Origin: Mesorhizobium sp. STM 4661
Lineage (GTDB): Bacteria; Pseudomonadota; Alphaproteobacteria; Rhizobiales; Rhizobiaceae
Assembly: GCF_000359125.1 (NCBI RefSeq)
Contig: NZ_CAAF010000008.1
Coordinates: forward strand, 1 to 64,000
Reading direction: 5' to 3'
Length of the DNA: 64,000 nt
Part shown: positions 1-8,127 of the stretch, one piece after another
Layout: each line of letters begins with the position of its first letter
How positions within the stretch are numbered: position 1 is the first letter of the stretch
Notes under the pieces: generated by a model
Seen by the model: the letters and a program-made list of their open reading frames with translations, nothing else
Database searches by the model: none
Told to the model about the DNA's origin: nothing
Program-made: the position numbers and the translations under genes

Positions 1-121
1 AGCTGGAAATTTGATCGCAGTTTGCGGTTGATCGTCTGTCGCCGGCATAAGCCGCCGGCGCGAAGGATGCGGCAAGACAGAGCGCGACGGCGACGCGCCG
101 CGCGGAAGCGTAGGACCTCAT
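1..121 (-). CDS. N-terminus of an exported protein, cut by the left window edge
   Basis: Only the first 40 codons are inside the window; the gene continues to the left. Translated from the ATG at 121, it has a basic n-region (RSYASARR), a hydrophobic core (VAVALCLAASFAP) and an A-Y-A/G-D signal peptidase I site near residue 27, so the product is probably exported. The visible mature part is too short to name a family. The ATG at 121 has no clear ribosome binding site. An in-frame ATG at 145 would add eight residues, and the frame stays open up to about 361, so a longer N-terminus is possible. Confidence 0.55.
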   Translation of the reverse strand, partial: MRSYASARRVAVALCLAASFAPAAYAGDRRSTANCDQISS

Positions 122-361
122 GAAGGGCGGAAGGAGTAGCGGCATCGCGCGTTGCGAGAAAGCGCCGACGAGGTCATTGCCCAGCCGTTGTGTTTGATTG
201 TTAGCAGCTGCCGCCATGACGATTGCCACGCCGTCGATGGTCCAGAGCGTTTCGCGCGGCGCATCGCTCGCAACGAAAGTGCCCGCCATGCCAAGCGCGC
301 CGCCGATGGCGAGGCCAATCGCGGCAACGGTATCCAAAGTGGAGCAAATGTGAATCTCCAC
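122..361 (-). pseudogene. Possible decayed gene for a small membrane protein
   Basis: In the minus frame that runs into the gene at 121, the translation from about 361 downward reads like the start of a small membrane protein: TLDTVAAIGLAIGGALGMAG followed by TLWTIDGVAIV. After that the hydrophobic pattern is lost. A stretch reading LLTIKHN sits in the next frame, and the original frame then resumes as RLGNDLVGAF. No ATG precedes it; a GTG at 361 is the nearest possible start. I read this as a remnant with two compensating frame changes, sitting upstream of the secreted-protein gene. It could instead be the true, odd N-terminus of that gene. Confidence is low. Confidence 0.3.
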
Positions 362-509
362 AAGCCGGAGAGGATACGCGAAGATGGGGTACTTTGAAAC
401 GGCGGAACGAAGGACTTATCACCTTGCCTTGTCAAAAGATGATTTCCATGCTGATTCCTACAGACAACAGCCGCACCGAGAATAATGCTGCGAGCTGGGA
501 GAGCTACTT

Positions 510-1235
510 ATGAGTAACGATTCTGATCTTCAACAAATATTGGGCTTTATAAAAGCGTCAGTTGATGACTATTGGGCATCAGCAGGGATCCCTTTGCTTC
601 TTAGCTCACTTGGATGGAGTATAAGGCAAAAAATCGATAATTCTGATGTAGTTTTCGAGAATGGCCTTAAGCGATTTTTACTTGATCACCCGGTCGTTCA
701 AGTTGTAACCCATCCGACGGTTATACAAAAGGTCGGCGCAGTTCCTCTTGGCATAACGCTTCCAGAAGATATTTCTGAGCTGTTCAGAGACTCTGACCGC
801 TCACCAGTTAATACCGTTGGAACAAAGCCGCGTATGTACTCACAGGATTTCTGGAACTCATTTGTGTATGGTTTTCCGAACAAACGATTTGTTATTCTCG
901 ACCCTCATTCCGATACGTGGCGCATCAGTGAGACTGATATTACGACTGAAGGTCAAAAGGCCTATGAAATCATTCACTCAGATATCGTAGCCCTGCCCCG
1001 GGAAACGCCTATGAGCGTCAAGGTTCCCGCAGTTCATGGTGCCATATCGAATTGGCTAGCGCGGAATGGGCTCAATAGAGAAACGTTTGAAAATCGGCTT
1101 GCTGGGCGGACGACTGCGAAAGGAGAACAACCGAGGCTAACTCTTGAGGCAGCGTTCTCAAAACTTGACCCGGTCGATCTATCCCGCATTTCGATACCGT
1201 TAGATCTAGTTCAGAAAATCCTTTCCAGAAGATGA
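510..1235 (+). CDS. Unknown protein, first gene of a low-G+C two-gene operon
   Basis: 241 codons from an ATG preceded by GGGAGAG. The N-terminal 75 residues (YWASAGIPLLLSSLGWSIRQ, then FENGLKRFLLDHPVVQVV) have the look of a winged-helix unit, somewhat like OST-HTH/LOTUS domains, but I cannot confirm this by eye. The middle has an aromatic-rich segment (FWNSFVYGFPNKRFVIL), and the C-terminus has helices (ISNWLARNGLNRETFENRL). There is no signal peptide or membrane segment, so it is probably cytoplasmic. The stop overlaps the start of the next gene in ATGA, so the two are co-transcribed and translationally coupled. Codon use and base composition (about 47% G+C in a sampled line) differ sharply from neighbours, suggesting transfer. 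Function unknown. Confidence 0.8.
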   Translation: MSNDSDLQQILGFIKASVDDYWASAGIPLLLSSLGWSIRQKIDNSDVVFENGLKRFLLDHPVVQVVTHPTVIQKVGAVPLGITLPEDISELFRDSDRSPVNTVGTKPRMYSQDFWNSFVYGFPNKRFVILDPHSDTWRISETDITTEGQKAYEIIHSDIVALPRETPMSVKVPAVHGAISNWLARNGLNRETFENRLAGRTTAKGEQPRLTLEAAFSKLDPVDLSRISIPLDLVQKILSRR

Positions 1236-2086
1236 CAGCAATAAACCATTTTTTGGTCTTTATAGGTGCATCGCCGAGTCTCTCCACAGAGATTAATCGG
1301 ATTCCGAAGCGCTTTTCCGGTACCCAGGTGACTGCGCCGGCAATGGGCAAGTCAGATCGCATGATCTCGGACCGTTCCGTTGCTCGGGCCACGTCTGACT
1401 TGGTTACATCCATGCGAGTGGCTAGTGGTTTCGATCAACCAGCCCGCTTGTCGGTATGGGCATATCAGCCTGAGAGCGTTGCCCAGGTGGAAACACTTTG
1501 GAAGGCTTTCGGAAGCTCGGCGTGGATTGAGTTTATACCAGGCAATTTGAGACATAAGGACGCTGCAAGTCGTGGCTATATTGAGAGTCGAGTAAAATCT
1601 CTATTCCAACTCATGAATGAAATATCAACAGAGGTTTTCTCCAACAGAAAAAGCTCACCACTTCCGATTCCTTTAAGGAATTTTCACTCTGACATTACCA
1701 CTACTCTCCGTGGCCACTGGTATAGCAATGCCAGCATTGACGAATTGAAGGAACGAATCAAAAGTCTTTGTGGTAAATTTAGGCAGATTCACACTAACAA
1801 TTTCACTCACATTGATAAACGAAAACTCGTTTTCGCGCCAGCAATTGATAGTCAATGCCACGGCAAACCTCACCCGACCGGAGACGACGAGCGGTGCTTC
1901 GTCGCTGGTAAATTTCGGTTTGGAACGGCATTGTTCGCTGGTTTCCACTATGACGTCAGCAGTGGAAATGGAAAATCTTTAGCGTCTGTATTCTATGATT
2001 GCTGCGGACGTGCGCGCGACTTGAAACCAGAGCGTCGAGACTATCTAAACGTCTTTCCAAACGATCATCTATTGCCCGCAAAATGA
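1232..2086 (+). CDS. Unknown protein, second gene of the low-G+C operon
   Basis: 284 codons, starting inside the ATGA overlap with the previous gene. No family is recognised. The C-terminal third carries a cluster of likely functional residues: a C-H-G-K-P-H-P motif, a following G-D-D-E-R-C, then FRFG, GFHYDV and FYDCCG. Closely spaced His, Cys and Asp residues in a compact C-terminal domain would suit a metal-binding or catalytic site, but that is inference. The N-terminal part (FLVFIGASPS) starts like a beta strand and loop of an alpha/beta domain. No signal peptide or membrane segment is seen. It is A+T-rich like its partner and is followed directly by a strong terminator, so the two genes form a closed transcription unit. 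Confidence 0.8.
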   Translation: MTAINHFLVFIGASPSLSTEINRIPKRFSGTQVTAPAMGKSDRMISDRSVARATSDLVTSMRVASGFDQPARLSVWAYQPESVAQVETLWKAFGSSAWIEFIPGNLRHKDAASRGYIESRVKSLFQLMNEISTEVFSNRKSSPLPIPLRNFHSDITTTLRGHWYSNASIDELKERIKSLCGKFRQIHTNNFTHIDKRKLVFAPAIDSQCHGKPHPTGDDERCFVAGKFRFGTALFAGFHYDVSSGNGKSLASVFYDCCGRARDLKPERRDYLNVFPNDHLLPAK

Positions 2087-2118
2087 AACAGGGTGCTAAT
2101 AGCACCCTGTTTGTTATT
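2087..2118 (+). terminator. Rho-independent terminator of the low-G+C operon
   Basis: A perfect 11-bp inverted repeat (AACAGGGTGCT / AGCACCCTGTT) with a three-base loop at 2087-2111 starts right after the stop codon of the second operon gene. It is followed by the T-rich TGTTATTT. Confidence 0.85.
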
Positions 2119-2440
2119 TGGGGCTAATGCCCATAAACTTCTTCTCAGCCGGTTGCCACGGAGTATTCTACTGAGTAGTTTCTCGCCGCGTGCAGCAATC
2201 TAGCCTTTCGACGTCTAGCTAGCGCGGCACTAACGTGGTCCCCTTCTGAGAGTAGGCTGAGAAGCGCAAATCAGAAGCTTTCCACCGGATAGGCGGCTCT
2301 ATAAAAGCAACTTTTATAGGGACTGTCAACGATTGAGGGACCTAGAGGTTCCGTTCATCCTTAATGGCCGCATTAAATTCCCTGAGCATTTAGGGGGCCG
2401 AGGAACGTTATACAAGGCCCTCCTGCGATCCAAATCTCGC
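2119..2440. other. Gene-free stretch between two converging genes
   Basis: I see no supported coding region here. The stretch is less G+C-rich than lepA and contains a perfect 9-bp hairpin, CTATAAAAG / CTTTTATAG with loop CAA, at 2299-2319. It lacks a T-tract on the minus strand, so it is not a standard terminator for lepA. Short partial palindromes (around 2365-2400) may be remains of the right edge of the low-G+C insertion. No tRNA or direct-repeat attachment site could be made out. Confidence 0.4.
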
Positions 2441-4246
2441 TCAATCCCCCATCTTCAAGGCCTGGATAAACGCCTCCTGCGGGATATCCACCTTGCCGAA
2501 CTGGCGCATCCGCTTCTTGCCTTCTTTCTGCTTGTCGAGCAGCTTGCGCTTGCGCGAGACGTCGCCGCCGTAGCATTTGGCGGTGACGTCCTTGCGCAGC
2601 GCCGAGATGGTTTCGCGGGCGATGACCTTGCCGCCGATGGCGGCCTGGATAGGGATCTTGAACAAATGGTGCGGGATCAGCTCCTTCAGCTTCTCGCACA
2701 TCTGGCGGCCGCGCTTTTCCGCCGCGGTGCGGTGGACCAGCATCGACAGCGCGTCGACCGGCTCCTCATTGACCAGGATCGACATCTTCACCAGGTCGCC
2801 TTCCTTATAGTCGGTCAGGTGATAGTCGAAGGAGGCGTAGCCCTTGGAGATCGACTTCAGCCGGTCATAAAAATCGAAGACGACCTCGTTGAGCGGCAGA
2901 TCGTAGATCAGCATGGCGCGCTTGCCGACATAGGAAAGGTCGGCCTGGATGCCGCGCCGGTCCTGGCAGAGTTTCAGGATACCGCCGAGATAGTCGTCCG
3001 GCGTCAGGATGGTGGCGCGGATCCATGGCTCCTCGATGGCCGCAATCTTGACCACGTCGGGCATGTCGGCCGGGTTGTGCAATTCCTTGACCGAGCCGTC
3101 ATTGAGCAGCAGCCGGTAGACGACTGATGGCGCCGTGGCGATGAGGTCGAGGTTGAACTCGCGCTCCAGCCGCTCCTGGATGATTTCGAGATGAAGCAAG
3201 CCAAGGAAGCCGCAGCGATAGCCGAAGCCGAGCGCGGCGCTGGTTTCCATTTCGTATGAGAAAGAAGCGTCGTTGAGGCGCAATTTGCCGACGGCGGCGC
3301 GCAGATCCTCGAAATCGGCGGCGTCGACCGGGAACAGGCCGCAGAACACCACCGGCTGCGCCGGCTTGAAGCCGGGCAGGGCGTGCGCGGTGGCGCGCTT
3401 GTCCTCGGTGATCGTGTCGCCGACGCGGGTGTCGGCCACTTCCTTGATCGAGCCGGTGAAGAAGCCGAACTCGCCGGGGCCGAGCTCGTCGACATTGATG
3501 CGGGCCGGCGTGAAGACGCCGGTGCGCTCGACCAGATGTTTTGCGCCGGTGCCCATCATGCGGATGGTCTGGCCCTTCTTCAGCACGCCGTCGATGATGC
3601 GGACCAGCACGATGACGCCGAGATAGGCGTCGTACCAGCTATCGACCAGCATCGCCTTCAGCGGCGCCGAAATGTCGCCCTCGCGCGGCGGCGGCAGGTC
3701 GTTGACGATGGCTTCGAGCACATCGGGAATGCCGAGGCCGGTCTTGGCCGAGATCAGCACGGCGTTGGAGGCGTCGATGCCGATCACCTCCTCGACCTGC
3801 TCGCGGATGCGCTCGGGCTCGGCGGCCGGCAGGTCGACCTTGTTCAGCACCACGACGATCTCGTGGTTGTTGTCGATGGCCTGGTAGACATTGGCCAGCG
3901 TCTGCGCCTCGACGCCCTGCGAGGCATCGACGACCAGCAGCGAACCCTCGCAGGCGGCCAGCGAACGCGACACTTCATAAGCGAAGTCGACATGGCCGGG
4001 CGTGTCGATCAGGTTGAGGATATAGTCCTCGCCATTGTTGGCGCGGTATTTCAGCCGCACCGTCTGCGCCTTGATGGTGATGCCGCGCTCGCGCTCGATG
4101 TCCATCGAGTCCAGCACCTGCTCCTTCATGTCGCGCAACTCCAGCCCGCCGGTCGACTGGATCAGCCGGTCGGCAAGCGTGGATTTGCCATGGTCGATAT
4201 GGGCGACGATGGAGAAATTGCGGATGTGGTCGAGCGGCGTGGTCAT
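2441..4246 (-). CDS. lepA: Elongation factor 4 (LepA), ribosomal back-translocase GTPase
   Basis: 601 codons, normal length for LepA. EF4 is a ribosome-associated translational GTPase that acts on stalled or mis-translocated ribosomes. The N-terminus has the G1 loop AHIDHGKST (residues about 15-23), the G3 motif DTPGH and the G4 motif NKVD. EF-G-like domains follow, then the LepA-specific C-terminal domain ending in basic, lysine-rich segments. The ATG at 4246 ([11 protein letters not shown]) matches the usual LepA N-terminus. The frame extends 71 codons further upstream, but that extension runs through intergenic repeat sequence and is rejected. The gene converges on the low-G+C operon. Confidence 0.97.
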   Translation of the reverse strand: MTTPLDHIRNFSIVAHIDHGKSTLADRLIQSTGGLELRDMKEQVLDSMDIERERGITIKAQTVRLKYRANNGEDYILNLIDTPGHVDFAYEVSRSLAACEGSLLVVDASQGVEAQTLANVYQAIDNNHEIVVVLNKVDLPAAEPERIREQVEEVIGIDASNAVLISAKTGLGIPDVLEAIVNDLPPPREGDISAPLKAMLVDSWYDAYLGVIVLVRIIDGVLKKGQTIRMMGTGAKHLVERTGVFTPARINVDELGPGEFGFFTGSIKEVADTRVGDTITEDKRATAHALPGFKPAQPVVFCGLFPVDAADFEDLRAAVGKLRLNDASFSYEMETSAALGFGYRCGFLGLLHLEIIQERLEREFNLDLIATAPSVVYRLLLNDGSVKELHNPADMPDVVKIAAIEEPWIRATILTPDDYLGGILKLCQDRRGIQADLSYVGKRAMLIYDLPLNEVVFDFYDRLKSISKGYASFDYHLTDYKEGDLVKMSILVNEEPVDALSMLVHRTAAEKRGRQMCEKLKELIPHHLFKIPIQAAIGGKVIARETISALRKDVTAKCYGGDVSRKRKLLDKQKEGKKRMRQFGKVDIPQEAFIQALKMGD

Positions 4247-4350
4247 GCCGCGCGCTTTAGCAGGGGCACGATGCAGGGGCAAGCGGCGGGCGGTGGGCTT
4301 GCGGGGCAAGCGTTCCAGCGTTGCTGGCTGGCGAAAGCCGCAGCGACATC

Positions 4351-4536
4351 CGATCTCCCCCCTTGCGGGGAGATGTCCGGCAGGACAGAGGGGGGTGTGA
4401 AGGATCACCGACTTGCGACTTGAGGCATCCCAACCTGAATCCGCCAGAGGCTGTGCCACGATTTTGGTTGATACGTTGGCGGGACAGCACCCCCCTCTGC
4501 CCTGCCGGGCATCTCCCCCGCAAGGGGGGAGATCGG
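4351..4536. repeat. Two inverted palindromic repeat arms
   Basis: Arm one (about 4351-4400) is a CTCCCC...GGGGAGATGTCC...GGACAGAGGGGGG palindrome. Arm two (about 4488-4536) is the same family in reverse orientation. This outward arrangement is the opposite of the roughly 160-bp pairs found elsewhere in the window, so these are probably halves of two different elements. They fill the lepA / TadG-like gene interval. Confidence 0.8.
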
Positions 4537-4644
4537 CAGCTTCGCCGGCTGCGCAAAATCGTTAAACTTTGATCCACTGGATTAGAGCATAGTTTGCGGC
4601 CTGCGTGATAGCCCATGGCCCGTCACGCCCCGGGGGAACCAAGA

Positions 4645-5694
4645 ATGCCATCATCCGCACACCATTTTCTCAAATCAGAGAACGGCTCCTTTACGCCGGT
4701 CCTTGTTTTCGCGCTCATTCCGGTCATCGCCACGATAGGCTTTTCGATCGACTATACGTCGGCGGTTTCGACCAGGTCGTCGATGCAGAACGCGCTCGAC
4801 GCGGCGGCGCTGTCGATCACGACATTGAAGACGGATACGACATTGGCGGACCGTGAGAAAAAGCTGCAGGAATCCTACATCGCCAATAGCGGGCAAGGCA
4901 CGGCGAAGCTCGACAGCTTCGTCGTCGACACCGACGGCACCGCCAACATCCAGGCTTCCGCGGGCTTCGCCATGCCGACCACTTTCATGCCGATCGCCCG
5001 TATCAACAATGTGCAGGTCGCCGTCGGGTCCAGGGTGGTCAAGAGACCGGCGCTGGTGCAGGCCACGTTCAAGGTCGAGAAGATCTCGGGCTACTGGGGC
5101 AAGACGATGACGCTCTACGGCACGAAATTCAACGAAACGGCGGCCAACAAGCTGATGAAGATCACCTATGCCTACAACAATTTCGGCGATCCGAAAGGTT
5201 ATGGCACGGCCATCGTCTACACGGTCAACGGATCGACGGACACGAAGGTTCAGCAACAGGTGTGCACGACCACCCAGGTCAACAACTTCAACAATTTGCC
5301 CACCGGGGCGATCACCCAGACCAGCGGCAACAAGAAATACCTGACCACCTGCGTCAACACCATGTATCCCGCCAATGGCGCCGGCGCGGTGATCGACGTC
5401 AGCCTGATGGACAAGCTCTATCTGCAGATGGATGTTCCCTCGGGCAATCCAACCGTGCTCAAGTCCAACGACCCGCTGACGTCGGACCGATTGTACATCG
5501 ACAGCGTCGAAGTCGGGAAAGGCCAAACGGTGGACATCTTCACCGCCGTGCCGTGCGGTCAACCCAGCACGCAGGCCTGGGAAGACGGCGGCAATGCGGT
5601 ACCGGCTCCAGTGTCCAACGCCGACTTCTTCTACACCGTGACCGGTAAGTGCGCCTTCAATCAACGGGCCTCGGAAACGGTGCTCACGCAATAG
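4645..5694 (+). CDS. TadG/TadE-like pilus-assembly or cell-surface protein
   Basis: The N-terminus has the pattern of Tad-type pseudopilin or pilus-assembly proteins: a short polar lead ending in ENGSFTP, a membrane segment (VLVFALIPVIATIGFSIDY), then a helical stretch rich in Ala and Asp (MQNALDAAALS). After about residue 110 it becomes a beta-rich extracytoplasmic domain with Thr, Asn and Gly and several Cys. In this family the N-terminal helix anchors the protein in the inner membrane with the rest outside. No other tad genes are next to it, so it is an orphan copy. The start at 4645 follows GGGGGAA at good spacing; an in-frame ATG at 4615 lacks a binding site. Partners and exact role are unknown. 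Confidence 0.75.
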   Translation: MPSSAHHFLKSENGSFTPVLVFALIPVIATIGFSIDYTSAVSTRSSMQNALDAAALSITTLKTDTTLADREKKLQESYIANSGQGTAKLDSFVVDTDGTANIQASAGFAMPTTFMPIARINNVQVAVGSRVVKRPALVQATFKVEKISGYWGKTMTLYGTKFNETAANKLMKITYAYNNFGDPKGYGTAIVYTVNGSTDTKVQQQVCTTTQVNNFNNLPTGAITQTSGNKKYLTTCVNTMYPANGAGAVIDVSLMDKLYLQMDVPSGNPTVLKSNDPLTSDRLYIDSVEVGKGQTVDIFTAVPCGQPSTQAWEDGGNAVPAPVSNADFFYTVTGKCAFNQRASETVLTQ

Positions 5695-5920
5695 GCCGAC
5701 CGCAGCGCGGCAGTCCTGCCAGCGCAGATCACGCAAGAGCGCCCCGATCACACGCCGCCCGTTTGCCGGGCGGCGTTGTCGTTTGTGCAGCGCGCCGCAC
5801 ACCAACAAGATGGGCGCGCGTGATCACGAAGCGGTGATGGCTGTAACGAAGTTTCAGGCGGCGGCGAAGACCTGGTGTAATCGCCATTTCCAGCGCACCG
5901 CCAACCCTGAGGAGACCACC

Positions 5921-6208
5921 ATGACCAATCGCCTGACCCTGCCGGCACTCGCCTTCGCGCTTTGCTCGACCGCGCTGTTCACCGGAGCCGCCGCACGCGC
6001 CGAGGATGCGATGAAACCGGCTGACCCGATGGCGACGGATGCCATGAAGCCGGCCACGGACGCGATGAAACCCGCCAATGCAATGGCGCCGGATGCGACG
6101 GGCACAAATGCGATGAAGCCGGCGACGGCCACGGATGCCATGAAACCGGCCGACGCCACGGCAACGGACGCGATGATGCCCGCCGGCGCAATGGCTCCGG
6201 CCAAGTAG
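5921..6208 (+). CDS. Small exported MKP-repeat protein
   Basis: 95 codons from an ATG preceded by TGAGGAG. A signal peptide (LALPALAFAL-type hydrophobic core ending AARA/ED near residue 27) is followed by an almost pure low-complexity repeat. The unit is D-A-M-K-P-A, or D-A-M-x-P-A, occurring about eight times with spacers such as TAT and MAP. It resembles the pentapeptide Met-x-Lys-Asp repeat proteins known from proteobacteria, but with Pro in place of Asp. The methionine content is very high, and the next gene codes for an exported methionine sulfoxide reductase. A link through methionine oxidation or metal binding is an attractive inference but is not shown by the sequence. Confidence 0.7.
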   Translation: MTNRLTLPALAFALCSTALFTGAAARAEDAMKPADPMATDAMKPATDAMKPANAMAPDATGTNAMKPATATDAMKPADATATDAMMPAGAMAPAK

Positions 6209-6344
6209 GCGCACGCCGTTGCCTGTCCGGGCCGGGGTTGCTCGTCCGGGCAGGCTGGCGCGCACGGCCCCACACGCACAGCAATGTGATACCGCGGCGC
6301 ATCGCGCTATCATATAGTCAAACACCATCATGGGAGATCATGAC

Positions 6345-7067
6345 ATGTCCGCAAAACCAGCCGTGAACGGATACTTCGCAAAGAGCGCGCTGGCGGCGCT
6401 GGTCCTGGCGGCGGCCGCCTTCTGGCAGACGCCGGCGATCTCGGCCGAGGAAGCGGTGGCGATCCCGCCACCGGCGCTGGACGAGAAACCAGCCGCCGGC
6501 ACGGAAAAGGCGGTCTTGGCCGGGGGCTGCTTCTGGGGCGTGCAGGGCGTGTTCCAGCACGTCAAGGGCGTGACAAACGCCGTCTCCGGCTATGCCGGCG
6601 GCGATAAGGACACCGCCGTCTACGAGACGGTCGGCGGCGGCCGCACCGGGCACGCCGAAGCCGTCGAGATCACCTATAAGCCGTCGGAGGTGACCTATGG
6701 CCAGTTGCTGCAGGTGTATTTCTCGGTCGCGCACAACCCGACGCAATTAAACTTCCAGGGACCGGACAGCGGCACCCAATACCGCTCGACGGTCTTTGCC
6801 GAAAACGACGCGCAGAAGAAAATCGCCGAGAGCTACATCGCCCAGCTCGACAAGGCCAAGCTGTTTCCAAAGCCGATCGTGACCACGCTGGAGACCGGCA
6901 AGACCTTCTATCGGGCCGAGGACTACCACCAGGACTTTTTGACGCTGAACCCGACCTATCCCTACATCGTCTACAACGACCTGCCCAAGATCGAGAATCT
7001 GAAGTCGCTGTTCCCGCAGCTCTACAGCGACAAGCCGGTGCTGGTGCTGGCGGCCAGCAAGAGCTGA
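6345..7067 (+). CDS. msrA: Exported peptide-methionine (S)-S-oxide reductase MsrA
   Basis: MsrA reduces methionine-S-sulfoxide in damaged proteins. The catalytic motif GGCFWG has its Cys near residue 62, and the late motif AEDYHQDF is also present. An N-terminal hydrophobic segment ending PAISA/EE (about residue 34) marks a signal peptide, so this copy works in the periplasm or outside. The catalytic Cys is the only cysteine in the whole product, so it lacks the usual resolving cysteines and must be recycled by another thiol. The start at 6345 has GGGAG eight bases upstream; an in-frame ATG at 6330 is the alternative. It lies downstream of the Met-rich exported repeat protein. Confidence 0.92.
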   Translation: MSAKPAVNGYFAKSALAALVLAAAAFWQTPAISAEEAVAIPPPALDEKPAAGTEKAVLAGGCFWGVQGVFQHVKGVTNAVSGYAGGDKDTAVYETVGGGRTGHAEAVEITYKPSEVTYGQLLQVYFSVAHNPTQLNFQGPDSGTQYRSTVFAENDAQKKIAESYIAQLDKAKLFPKPIVTTLETGKTFYRAEDYHQDFLTLNPTYPYIVYNDLPKIENLKSLFPQLYSDKPVLVLAASKS

Positions 7068-7091
7068 GGTTTTTGCGAAACGTCGGCGGGA

Positions 7092-7489
7092 CAGCACCCC
7101 CCTCCGTCCTGCCGGACATCTCCCCGCAAGGGGCAGGGCAATCGCATATGGATTTCTTGCGAAGATGGACCCCCACCCTAACCCTCCCCACAAGGGGGAG
7201 GGAACGCTGCCGCGTGCCTTTGCTTCCTACTTTGGCACCGAAAGGCAGGCAATTTGCGGCGTCAGCGCCGACGGAAGTCTCCCTCCCCCTTGTGGGGAGG
7301 GGTTAGGGGTGGGGGTCCATCGTAGAGCGAAAGCCTCGGCTTTCCATCTGCGATAGCCCTGTCCGCAAGGGGGGAGATCGGCCTTCACCTCGACTTTCGC
7401 CAATCTCCAGCGTTTCAGGATGAGCGGAGCGTTGAAGCTGCTAATCTCCCCCCTTGCGGGGGAGATGGCCGGCAGGCCAGAGGGGGTGC
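7092..7489. repeat. Nested palindromic intergenic elements
   Basis: The outer arms (7092-7140 and 7361-7489) belong to the CCCCCCTCT...CATCTCCCC...GGGGAGAT family. Between them lies a second palindrome with ends ATGGACCCCCACCCTAACCC (about 7167-7201 and 7279-7320, inverted). Its flanks are themselves partly complementary (GCGATAGCCC against GGGCAATCGC). This looks like one element inserted into another. There is no gene in the stretch. Confidence 0.7.
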
Positions 7490-7536
7490 TGTCCCGCCGG
7501 CGTCTCGAAGGCTCCCGCCTTTCTAAACGGAACGAC

Positions 7537-7989
7537 CTACGCCCCTTTTTTCCACGGCAGGCTCCAGCGCACCTTTTCCAGCGTTGCCCTGGCCTCGGCC
7601 GATGTCGGGTCGGGCTCCGTCTCCCGATACTGGGCCGAGCCCCGAGGCGGGTAGGCGTGGGTGTTGTTGAGGGCGAGCTTGTCGATCTGGCTGAAATCGG
7701 GGAAGGGCAGGTTTTCCTCGTCACGCCAGGCATTGACCCTGTTCTCGGCGGCAACGCGTTTTTCATCATCGATGGGAAGGTCGGCGGCGCTGTATTCCAG
7801 TTGCGCCGGGAAGGCGAATTGCGCGCCTGCCTCATCCATGATGTTGATCATGGCCAAGAGGATGTCCTGGGCGTTCGCCGGCTGCGGGAACGGCAGCAGG
7901 CCGAAGAAGGCAAGCGCCGCGATCAGGGCGACTATACGCATCAGCACCGGGGCCAGCCGATCTCGTCTCGCCGATGCAACGGAGGTCAT
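7537..7989 (-). CDS. Conserved-looking exported protein of unknown function
   Basis: 150 codons from an ATG with AAGGG about six bases upstream. A long basic n-region is followed by a hydrophobic core (IVALIAALAFFGLLPF) and a cleavage site PANA/QD near residue 40, so it is probably periplasmic. The mature part is acidic and polar (LPFPDFSQIDKLALNN, PDPTSAEARATLEKVRW) and has no motif I can name. An internal ATG at 7941 would give a more standard signal peptide but lacks a binding site. It lies downstream of cydB on the same strand, about 140 bases away, with no evidence of co-transcription. Confidence 0.7.
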   Translation of the reverse strand: MTSVASARRDRLAPVLMRIVALIAALAFFGLLPFPQPANAQDILLAMINIMDEAGAQFAFPAQLEYSAADLPIDDEKRVAAENRVNAWRDEENLPFPDFSQIDKLALNNTHAYPPRGSAQYRETEPDPTSAEARATLEKVRWSLPWKKGA

Positions 7990-8127
7990 TGCATTGCCCT
8001 TCTTCTCGCCCGCCGCGATCGCTGGCCGGTAACTGTCGAAGAAGGGTTATTCCTCCGGAAGATGAATATTCTATTTCCGCAACGTCATGATCTCGTCGGA
8101 GCTCCGCCGGATCGCGGCGCTTGCCGC

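Noticed and set aside
4247..4459. A 71-residue N-terminal extension of LepA
   Set aside because: It runs through a palindromic intergenic repeat and precedes the canonical LepA start.
8000..8127. A cydX-like small gene after cydB
   Set aside because: The only ATG-started frame on the minus strand here stops after five codons.
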